This document shows positions 37,001 through 49,000 of a stretch of DNA of 64,000 nucleotides, one piece after another. Within the stretch, counting starts at the first letter, position 1; each line of letters opens with the position of its first letter. The notes beneath the pieces were generated by a model. The model was not told the DNA's origin and did no database searches. It saw only the letters and a program-made list of their open reading frames with translations. Source of the DNA: Siphonodentalium dalli (lineage: Eukaryota; Mollusca; Scaphopoda; Gadilida; Siphonodentaliidae); contig CP136064.1 of NCBI GenBank assembly GCA_032622095.1, positions 260,629,863-260,693,862 of the forward strand, read 5' to 3'. The position numbers were made by a program, and so were the translations under genes.

Positions 37001-40000
37001 CTGTGACAGTCCATTCTCTTACATATGCAAGTCTCCCATGGGAAGCCTTGCATATATAAGAGAATGCACTGGCTTACAAGGTCAAGGTAAATATTGTTAG
37101 GCCAATGTATTCTCTTATATATGTGAGGCTCCCTATGGGCTACTGCTGACTCGCATATATAAGAGAATGCATTGGCACAGGGCTTTCCCAAAACTTTCAG
37201 GAAGCTCTCGTCATGCAGGGGTTAAATGAAGACAATGAAAGTTTGCATGTTATAAAATAGTTATAGAAATTGGGCAGCTTCAACCTTTCATGACAGGAGC
37301 TGGTGCAGCATTAAAGATCCTGTGCCAGTATAATCCAGTATAATCTTATATATAATCGACAAAAATAATAAACAAAGTCCAATAACTCCGGTAAAAATAT
37401 CCGGCCGAACCTGGCTTGCGTACTCATTCTAGGTAATGGGCAAATGAACTCATATACCAAATATCTGTGAAATCCGTTGACATTTGTTCAAGTTATGACT
37501 CTTACAAATTCGGGACGGACGGACGGAACCCATTCCTATATCCCCCGAAAATTTCATTTTGCGGGGGATAATAAAAGTTGATATAACAAGGGGTACGCAT
37601 CTACGATGCTTTTGTCGAGTTTTTTGGCAGTCGAACCAAACTTCTGCCAATAAGGGCACAACTCCGGGGAAAAAAGTTGGACGGTGGTATATTATTGCAA
37701 TAGACCTATATTGCAAATATATATTTCATTGAGTTATCGCACTAACGGTGATAAAATTGTGATTAAAATAGACAAACTAAGACCCATAACTCCGGAATTT
37801 TTTTTCGGACAAACCAGGTTTTCGAACTCGTCCGAGATATTGTTGCAATAGACTCATATACCAAATATTGTTTAAATCGGTTAATATTTCATTGAGTTAT
37901 CGCGCTAACGGTGATAACATTGCTAAAAATAGACAAACTAAGACCCATAACTCTGTGAATTTTTTTTTCGGACAAACCAGGTTTTCGAAACTCGTCCGCG
38001 ATATTGTTGCAGGAGACTCATATACCAAATATTGTTGAAATCGGTTAATATCTCATCAAGTTATCGCGCTAACGGTGATAAAATTGCTAAAAATAGACAA
38101 ACTAAGACCCATAACTCTGCGAAAAAAATTCAGACAAACCTGATTTTCGATCTCGTCCGAGATATTGTTGCAGGAGACTCATATACCAAATATTGTTGAA
38201 ATCGGTTAATATTTCATCGAGTTATCGCGCTAACGGTGATAAAATTGCTAAAAATAGACAAACTAAGACCCATAACTCCGCGAATTTTTTTTCGGACAAA
38301 CCAGGTTTTCGAACTCGTCCGAGATATTGTTGCAATAGACTCATATACCAAATATTGTTTAAATCGGTTAATATTTCATTGAGTTATCGCGCTAACGGTG
38401 ATAACATTGCTAAAAATAGACAAACTAAGACCCATAACTCTGCGAATTTTTTTTTTCGGACAAACCTGGTTTTCGAAACTCGTCCGAGATATTGTTGCAG
38501 GAGACTCATATACCAAATATTGTTGAAATCGGTTAACATTTCATTGAGTTATCGCGCTAACAGTGATAAAATTGCTAAAAATAGACGAACTAAGACCCAT
38601 AACTCCGGAAAAAAAATTCGGACAAACGTGATTTTCGAACTAGTCTGAGATATTGTTGCAAGAGTCTCATATACCAAATATTGTTGAAATTGGTTAATAT
38701 TTGCGTGAGTTATCGCGCTATCGGTGAAAAACTTAACTAAAAACCATCTAAGATGGATAACTCTTGTTAAAAATTTCGGACGTGACCCATTTTCTACAGG
38801 CAGTAAATAGTCATTGGGAGCAACTGCCATACCAAATTTTTTTTGAATCCGTTCACAAATGTCAAAGTTATAAGGCATTCTTTAGGTCCGCCCGCCCGCC
38901 AACTGTCCCTCATCAAACCATAAGTCGAGTTTTTGAAAAACTCGACTAAAAATAGATGAGCCATCTTTAACACCTTCTTTCTAAATAGATTCTCCCATTC
39001 AGTTATAAAAGTATACAATGGAATGGACTATTTTTCATCTGGAGGAATGTTCAGGAAATTAAAGCAGACGACCAATAATACAAGTGCAGAAGGATTCTAT
39101 TCATGGAAGGCAACTATTCAAATAATAAGTTCAACAAACGGCCGATGGTTGTTTGTCGAGCTTATTATCCAAACATTTCCTAAGGGACAACTTATCAATG
39201 AATAATTGTATAGAAAGATGCATTATCCGATTAACGCTCGCAAATTACTATTTCTTTGACTTCGGGGGGTTAAAAATATTTGAATCGAGTCGAGGAACCC
39301 ACCCATAAACACTCAGATTGATCGGATATCGATTTTTGAAATCTATTAATTTTCACCACTGGTACTTTTTAGTGGCCTGAAAAAAAGCTGATGAGCCGAT
39401 GCGGATGCAGATGGGTAACTCTAACATCAAGTGGCTTTGGGTGAGATATTTGGCAAATCCAGCCAAATTTCGTTGAACAAAATGTTGATAGATAGCACGT
39501 TTTGGGAAATTTTATACTATACTTGATTGTGGTTAGCATTAATTTTGGGCAATCAAACAATTCTGATAACTGAAGCGGCATTTAAAAAAAAATGTTGTTG
39601 TTATTGGAATCTGATGATATGGGGACCATCAAATCGGAATGAGTACCTTTAAAAGTGTAGACATGGAAATCAGAAATAGCCATTGAAGCCTTATCACTTA
39701 TGGCACAGTCTGATGTACAGATGAATATAGAGCAAAGCCCGCAAATAGACATTGCAACCTGATCAATTACAGTAAGTAATAATAATAGGTATCTCTTAGC
39801 AGTTGAGGCCTCATCAGAATGAGGTTCCCAGATGGTGAATTTGATGATGTTAGCCTGCCATGTGGAATGGCATTGCTAAATCCACCCTCTGGGGACCTCA
39901 TTCTGCAAATGACAGACACACTATTTCCAGGCTTGTCCAGAGATTCAGGTGAATCTGTTTATTTTTTACAATACAAATAGCCAATAGTGTGAAAATAGAA

Positions 40001-43000
40001 GGAGAATATTTAAAAGTGTAGACATGGAAATCAGAAATAGCTGTTGAAGCCTCGTCACTTATGACACAGTCCGAACTACGGGTGAATATAGAGTAAAGTC
40101 CTCAAATAGTCCTTAGGATCTCATCACTTAGAGTAATTGATAATGTTTCAAGAGCTATTTGATTTCCATGTTTAAAGTTACAAAGTAGTCTGTCTGAAGT
40201 AAACGTAGTATAGTGTTGGCCTTAAAACACTGACGTAGAGAATAGCAGCGAATATTCCAAAGAGAACACTAGAAATATTGGCTGTAGAATTGGCTGTAGA
40301 AATATTGGCTGTAGAATTGGCTGTAGAAATATTGGCTGTAGAATTATTGGCTCCCTATTCTTGGAAGTTGGATGTGATTATGTTGTAATGGAACTCGGAT
40401 CAAACACCATTTAGTGCATCTGCACTAAAGGAGAAACTGATTATTCATGGGAACTGTTTCCATTAACATGGTTTTATAGTTTGAATTATTGTAAATTATG
40501 TCACAGATTCAAAATAACAAAGAAAGTGACAATTCATTTTCCGCAACTGTCAAAATCCCTGACAAATGAAATCCGAGCTTCAGTTCAATCGGATTATTTT
40601 TATGATACAAATAGCCATTAATGAGAAAACAGACGGAGAATATTTAAAAGTGCAGACATGGAAATCAGAAATAGCTGTTGAAGCTTTATCACGTATGTCA
40701 CAGTCTGAAGTACAGCTGAATATATGGCGGAACAAATCTAAAACACTAGCTATCACAAGTGTTTAGAACCTAAACCAAATTCACAACATGGTCTCTGAAT
40801 GTACTGTGACATCATAGACAAGTACCAAACTGGAAAATCCCCTTGGAAGTCCCATTGACTTCCGAAATTGAATGCCAACAAAGTTATTCTAAACTAACGG
40901 AAAGATACAAGAAACTCAACTCTTATATACCCTAACCTACTGTGACATCACAAACAAACATTTAAATGTGAATTCTCCATGAACTCTAGTTGTTGTGAAC
41001 TCATGCACTTACATAAAAGTACATGTAACCTTTACTCAAAAATAAAAGTACATGTAACCTTTACAAAATAAAACTAGGTCAAGGTTAACATAAGGTCAAG
41101 GTCAACCTAAAGGTCACCACCCAGAATTTCTCTATACAAATGAAACAGTGCAGGACCTCGTCCCTCTTATTCAGACAAAAAATCTTATTGCTGATCGTGA
41201 CAAACACCTGAAGAGCTTAACCCAAGCGAAATCAGTAAAAACTATAAACGTAGTACTAGTATTCCAAATACTTATTACCTAAGTAATCAAACTTAACAAG
41301 TAACTTACGAGAACTCATACTGACAAATGCTATACAAAGACAGTTTAGTCGGGGAGCCAATAAGGTCCACCTGCACCCCCCCCGATGATTACAAATAACC
41401 TTATTTTTATTGTTCCCTATGGTATCCAGATAAAGAATCCGGAATTCTCCGAAAAATAAAGGTAGCCCTACTAGGTGCTAGAGCCATTTGAATCCAAGAT
41501 GGCCGCCATTTCCTCTAATTCCGACCAGCTGTATTTAATCGTTGTAATAGATCGGTTGTTAGCAAAAGACACAGATAAAATATATGCCATTTGTTGGTAT
41601 GATGTCCTTCTTCAAAATGACGGCAAAAAATTTCGAAAAAAATTCAAAATGGCCACCGAAAAATGACGTCATCTGCACGAAAATAGGAAATTTAATTAAT
41701 ATTTCACCATATCTTCCATTTTTCTTCACATTAATCATTAGTAAATGGCAATGTTTTTGAGACAGTCATCAAGCGTGATATTATAGCGTCATTTTAAGAC
41801 ATTTGCCATTGACGAGGGTTCCGTAATAGATACAGAAAGAGGATTTGAAAAAGAGGGGTAAAATTTTCGATTTTTTGCAAAGACGATTTTGATAGTCATT
41901 TTATCGACAAACCACACAGGCTGTTAATAGAATGTCAACAACTATGTGCTTTATTTTATTGGACGGATGTTTTACTTCAATGGGAATGAAATTGGTGTAG
42001 AAAATTTCCAAAATGGCCGCCGAAAATATGAAAAATGGTAAATATTGCCCCAGGGTGTCCTGCAATGGCGTACAAGTTGTGGTTAATATATAAAATTGGC
42101 TAATCTGTATTATATACATTGCATACTAACATGTCTGATGCACCATGGATCATTGTTTCTATTGTCACCACTGACATCACCAGAAATATTGGATTTTTCT
42201 CTCACAAACTTGACATAAATTTCGGCAAAAATTCACTTTTCAGGGTTGGACAATTGTTTTAAGTAAAATGCAACTATCATTGGTATCAAAGGTATTTATT
42301 GTATTGGTCTATCTTAAATGTGTCACACTACGGTGTTTATAGACCAAATTGCTCAAGATGGCTTCCAAAATGGCAACCAAAATTGTAAAAAGTTAATTTT
42401 TTACATATATCCCGAACATTATTCTCTGCGTTATCCGACAAGGTAGTAAATTGTGACTCACTTGGTTATTGTACGTGTTAGTTAATTAACTGACAACTAC
42501 GTTCTATTATGTTTGTCCCAGTTCCGTATGGGGCATGACAAATTCATTTTAAAGTTGCAGTATGGAATTTTGCGGAGAACCTCTTTTGTGTTTCTTGCCA
42601 TATTATTGAAAGGCAATGGGCAGAACTTTGAAACGGAACTGATATGAACCATAATATGTGGCTATTCTGGTCCATTATGATAAAACATATCAACTGGATA
42701 CAGGGTGGATGCCAAGATGGTAGCCAGGGAGTTACTATATGGTCATAGATGAGGTGAATAGGTATACAGGGAGTTATTGTATGGTCAACGGTGAGATGAG
42801 TACATGTATGTATACAATTAGTGACTGTATGATCATAAATGTAATGAATAGCTATACAGGGAGTGACTAAATGGTCATGTGTCAGGTGTATGAGTATACC
42901 CGGTGTTCCTGCTTGGTGACGTGTAGGTCATGTGTAGGTTATACGGGTATACACATGTGTTGCTATATGGTCATGGGCGAGGGGTATGTGTATATAGCGA

Positions 43001-46000
43001 GCGGCTATATGGCCATGGATGATGTGCATATGCATACATGGAGTGAATATACTGACATGGCTGGGGAGTATTAGTATATCTTGAGTGGCTATTCTGCTAT
43101 GGTGTGACAAATAGGGATACGGGGAGTGACATGGCCAAGGGTGAGGTGAATATATATACAATGATTGACCATGATCATGTACGAATGTTTTGAATAGGTA
43201 CACACGGTGTGACTATATGGCCATAGGTCAGATGAAGGAGTATACCAGGTGCCATGGGTGAGGGTATGTGTATGAAGCGAGTGGCTATATGACCATTGGT
43301 GAGGTGGATATGTATACCCGGGGTGACTCTATGGTCATTGTTGTGGTGTTGATGTATATATTGAATGTCTATTTGACCATGTGTGTGTGGAGAATAGGTA
43401 TACATGGGATGACCGTATGGCCAATAGTGAGGTGAATGGGTATACAAGGAGTGACTCTATGGTTATGGGTCATGTTTAGGATTATACCCGGTGTGACTGC
43501 ATTGTGACTCATGGCTGTATGGCCATCCATGGTCATGGGTCAGGTGTACGTTTATAAAGTTGGTCACTATATTGTTATGTCTGTAGTGTTTATGTATATA
43601 TGGAATGACTGTGTGGTAATGGGTGGCTATCGCTTTTCACGTTTAAAGTTCCCCCATGTACACAAACACTATCATGGTGGAGAACTCTTTGATATGACCT
43701 CTCTATTGATTAACATATCCTTGCGTTATTGTGGAAAGCGATAGCCACCCAAATTACACATGTACAACCCACCATGACCTCATATGTACATAAACACCAC
43801 ACAAATGACAATATAGTCACCCACTCTATACACATACACCTGACCATACAGCCATATTTGGTTATACTGGTACATGCCACAAATGACGATACAGCCATGA
43901 GTCACCATGCATGAACACCAGGTATACTCCTACACCTGACCATATAGTCACTATGTGTATACATATTCACCACATTCACGATCATAAAGTCACTCATTGT
44001 ATACCGATTCACCTCACCGTGGACCATACAGCCACTACATGTATATCTATTCGCCATACCCATGACCATAGAGTCAATCCAGATATACATATACACCTCA
44101 TCAATGGTGAGCCCTTCCAAATATACCAATACCCGCACACACGACCACTCATAAGTTTAATACTTGCATATACACCTCGAACATGACAATTCAGCAACTC
44201 AATGTATACTTATACACGCCATCCATGATCATTCATCTACACCCTATACACCACCGATGATAATACATCCACAACATATATCAATATACGACCCACCCGT
44301 TACCAAAAGGGCACTCCCTATATAGCCACAGGTATGCATATAACTTCAATCTTGACCGTACAGGCATACCAGGTGCACCTATACACATTACCCATAACCA
44401 TAAAATCACTCCCTATTTATCTACGCACTCCATCCATGATCATACAGACAGCACAAATATACATATACACCCACATGTCACAATACAGCCACACACGGTA
44501 CACATATACATCCCACCACGACATTACAGTCACTCCATATATACATAAACAACTCACAGATGACCATGTAGCTACTCTCGTTATATCTATACACCACAGC
44601 AATGCCCATACGGTCACAACGGCCACACACAACAATACACCGTACAGTCACTACATGTATACCGATTCACCTCACACATGCCCATACAGCCACTCCTTAT
44701 ATTCCTATGCATCTCACCATGGACACCCCACTCATAACCATATAGTCACTCCTTGTATACATATTCACACCATTCATGCCCATACAGTAACTCCCTGTAT
44801 ATATATTCACCTCACCCTTGGCCATGTCACTCCCCGTATCCCTATTGTCACACCATAGCAGAATAGCCACTCAAGATATACTAATACTCCCCAGCCATGT
44901 CAGTATATTCACTCCATGTATGCATATGCACATCATCCATGCCCATATAGCCGCTCGCTATATACACATACCCCTCGCCCATGACCATATAGCAACACAT
45001 GTGTATACCCGTATAACCTACACATGACCATACCGCCACATCACCAAGCAGGAACACCGGGTATACTCATACACCTGACACATGACCATTTAGTCACTCC
45101 CTGTATAGCTATTCATTACATTTATGATCATACAGTCACTAATTGTATACATACATGTACTCATCTCACCGTTGACCATACAATAACTCCCTGTATACCT
45201 ATTCACCTCACCTATGATCATATAGTAAGTCCCTGGCTACCATCTTGGCATCCACCCTGTATCCAGTTGATATGTTTTATCATAATGGACCAGAATAGCC
45301 ACATATTATGGTTCATCTCAGTTCCGTTTCAAAGTTCTGCCCATTTCCTTTCAATAATATGGCAAGAAACACAAAAGAGGTTCTCCGCAAAATTCCATAC
45401 TGCAACTTTAAAATGAATTTGTCATGCCCCATACGGAACTGGGACAAACATAATAGAACGTAGTTGTCAGTTAATTAACTAACACGTACAATAACCAAGT
45501 GAGTCACAATTTACTACCTTGTCGGATAACGCAGAGAATAATGTTCGGGATATATGTAAAAAATTAACTTTTTACAAATTTGGTTGCCATTTTGGAAGCC
45601 ATCTTGAGCAATTTGGTCTATAAACACCGTAGTGTGACACATTTAAGATAGACCAATACAATAAATACCTTTGATACCAATGATAGTTGCATTTTACTTA
45701 AAACAATTGTCCAACCCTGAAAAGTGAATTTTTGCCGAAATTTATGTCAAGTTTGTGAGAGAAAAATCCAATATTTCTGGTGATGTCAGTGGTGACAATA
45801 GAAACAATGATCCATGGTGCATCAGACATGTTAGTATGCAATGTATATAATACAGATTAGCCAATTTTATATATTAACCACAACTTGTAAGCCATTGCAG
45901 GACACCCTGGGGCAATATTTACCATTTTTCATATTTTCGGCGGCCATTTTGGAAATTTTCTACACCAATTTCATTCCCATTGAAGTAAAACATCCGTCCA

Positions 46001-49000
46001 ATAAAATAAAGCACATAGTTGTTGACATTCTATTAACAGCCTGTGTGGTTTGTCGATAAAATGACTATCAAAATTGTCTTGCAAAAAATCGAAAATTTTA
46101 CCCCTCTTTTTCAAATCCTCTTTCTGTATCTATTACGGAACCCTCGTCAATGGCAAATGTCTTAAAATGACGCTATAATATCACGCTTGATGACTGTCTC
46201 AAAAACATTGCCATTTACTAATGATTAATGTGAAGAAAAATGGAAGATATGGTGAAATATTAATTAAATTTCCTATTTTCGTGCAGATGACGTCATTTTT
46301 CGGCGGCCATTTTGAATTTTTTTCGAAATTTTTTGCCGTCATTTTGAAGAAGGACATCATACCAACAAATGGCATATATTTTGTCTGTGTCTTTTGCTAA
46401 CAACCGATCTATTACAACGATTAAATACAGCTGGTCGGAATTAGAGGAAATGGCGGCCATCTTGGATTCAAATGGCTCTAGCACCTAGTAGGGCCACCTT
46501 TATTTTTCGGAGAATTCCGGATTCTTTATCTGGATACCATAGGGAACAATAAAAATAAGGTTATTTGTAATCATCGGGGGGGTGCAGGTGGACCTTATTG
46601 GCTCCCCGACTAGTTAGGCTTCCCTTGCTAAACTTTCATCTTGAATATAGAATATAGTCCTCAACTTGTCCTTATGACCTCATCACCTACAGTAATTAAC
46701 AAGAGGTGTGACTGTCCCAAAGGGACTAAGGATACCCCCCGTGTTTTTAAAATACTAATACTAATACTAACATGTCAGTAAACATTTAGTTAAAATAATA
46801 AAATAACAGTTCCCATTGCAGGTGCACAAACCTAACTGTAATCTTAAACCTATTGACCGAAAAATGTAGGAATAAAAGCTCAGACAAAATTATGCATTTT
46901 GCAAAAATCGAAAAAGGGGGATAACTCCACCAAAAAAAGTCGGACAGACATCATAATCGCAGGTGCACAGGTTCCCATGGTACTAAATATCAGCCAAGAT
47001 TAAAAAACATTGACCTAAAAATGTAGGAATAAAAGCTCGGACAAAATTATACATGTTGCAAAAAAATTCTAAGTAAAAAAAGGGGGAATAACTCCACCAA
47101 AAAAAGTCAGACAGACGTCATAATCGCAGGTGCACAGGTTCCCATGGTTGTTGATGCCTGTGCCAAGTTTCACGGAAATTGATAAAAAAACGACTGAGAA
47201 AAACTCCGGACAAATTTGTGTCCATGGACGGACGGCGGACGGACGAACAAATGGGTAGATATGTGGCTCCGACCTATGTGGCTAGAAATGGTAATGTGGC
47301 TTTAGTTTTTATGTGGCTTCTCAAGTAGCCATAAAATTTTATGTGGCTATCAAATAGTAGATAGTGATAAAACTCCAGATTATGGATTCATAACCTGTTG
47401 GAATTATAGCAGAAGAAGCTGGGACAGTGGAATAGGAGAAACTGACAGGTCCGTGATTGGGTGGCTAGCCACATAAATGTCAGTCAGTGTCCGACATCTC
47501 CTATTGACAGGTCATGGATGTCTAAATCGATGGACTTTTTGTTTCCAAATTTTGAGTGACTACAAAATTAAATAAGCTGATTAGGCTAAATAGATCATTT
47601 TTAAACGTCCATCTGAAAGCTGTTACGTGGCTAGCCACGCAACGAAAGTTATGCACATAAATATCCATTTTACACAATCTTAGCCACATAAGTAGTCATT
47701 AGTAAACACGGACGAGCTGACTCCAGTATACCCCCCTAACTTCGTTGCGGGGGGTATAATAAGGCTTCAACAGCTATATCTCATTTCATGTCTAAAGTTA
47801 CAAAGCAGTCTGTCTGACGCAGAGAATATCAGTGAATATTCCAAAAAGAACTCTACAAATATTAGCTCTCTATTCTTTGGACAACATTTACGTTGCACTG
47901 GAACTTGGATCAAACAACCATTTAGTGCATCTGCACTAAAGGAGAAACTGATTATTCATGGGAACTGTTTCCATTAACATGGATTTATAGTTTGAATTAT
48001 TGTAAATTATGTCACAGATTCAAAACGACAAAGATAATGACAATTCATTTTCCGCAACTGTCAAAATCCCTGACAAATGAAATCCGAGCGTCAGTTCAAT
48101 CAGATTATTTTTATGATACAAATAGCCATTAGTGAGAAAACAGACGGATAATATATAAAAGTGCAGACATGGAAATCAGAAATAGCTGTTGAAGCCTCAT
48201 CACGTATGGCACAGTCTGATATAAGAGTACAATCCTCAAATAGTCCTTAGGACCTTATCACCTACAGTAATTAATAAGGCTTCAAAGGCTATATCTGATT
48301 TCATGTCTAAAGTTACAAAGCAGTCTGTCTGAAGTAAATATAGTGTAGTGTTGTCCTCAAAGCACCGACGTAGAGAATATCAGTGAATATTCCAAAAAGA
48401 ACTCTAGAAATATTAGCTCTCTATCCTTGGGCACAATTACATTGTAATGGAACGAGAATCAATCAACTACATGTATTTAGTGAAAATTGACAGAAACTGA
48501 TTGATTTGTATATGGGAACTGTTTCGACTAATGTGGTAATACCTGGTCGGCCAATAAGAAGAATTCTGGAAATTACGTAGCATGTTCTGGCTGCGAACAT
48601 GGAATTGGCTATTAATCAACAAAATGAAATCCTTTTCCAGGACTAAGTTTCACAACCTACAGAATGATTGCTTAGGAATTTATTGAAAATTCAAATTAGA
48701 GAAAATTTCTGGTTAAATGTCAAATGGTTGTTACTGCTTGAGTGAAGCAATTTGATTATTTTATCGACTGAAGCAGCAAGAAATCAGCTTATTTCATTAC
48801 AATGTGGTATATTCAGGTCACTCAATTCAATGAAAACTGTGTGTTTTTCATCAATATTTAAGTCATACAGTGTTTCAAACTAATATTGACTCCTATGGCA
48901 AAGTCTTGAAATAGTGCGTCTGTCATTTTCAGAAAGAGGTCCCCAGAGGGTGAATTTAGTGACGCTACCCCACACAGCGGGCTAACACCAAATTCATCCT

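Larger units (their letters stand above)
41346..46612. mobile_element. 5.27 kb foldback element (giant palindrome)
   Basis: TAGTCGGGGAGCCAATAAGG at the left and its reverse complement at the right bound two arms that stay in register, nearly identical, for at least 1.79 kb (offsets agree within 6 bp at three checkpoints). Inside the arms lie ~42 bp tandem repeats, meeting at a ~100 bp spacer between GGTGGCTATCGCTTT (43620s) and AAAGCGATAGCCACC (43730s). The 3 bp sequence GTT flanks both ends. The architecture recalls Foldback/Galileo elements (long terminal repeats with internal tandem repeats); sequence kinship is not claimed. No transposase seen; short frames such as 41475-41666 and 46293-46484 are mirror copies. 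Confidence 0.9.

Noticed and set aside
38193-38648. 151-codon frame with repeated [20 protein letters not shown]-like blocks
   Set aside because: The period of 161-165 bp produces recurring peptides across the tandem unit. The frame runs through an element with no other coding sign.
41475-41666. 63-residue frame repeated at 46293-46484 as a foldback-encoded protein
   Set aside because: The two are mirror copies created by the palindrome; conservation between them follows from arm identity. No domain is recognised.
43175-45416. Histidine/isoleucine/threonine-rich reading frames (e.g. 43911-44186, 44334-44858)
   Set aside because: They follow the ~42 bp repeat period of the foldback inner arrays (42 is a multiple of three) and appear in several frames and on both strands.
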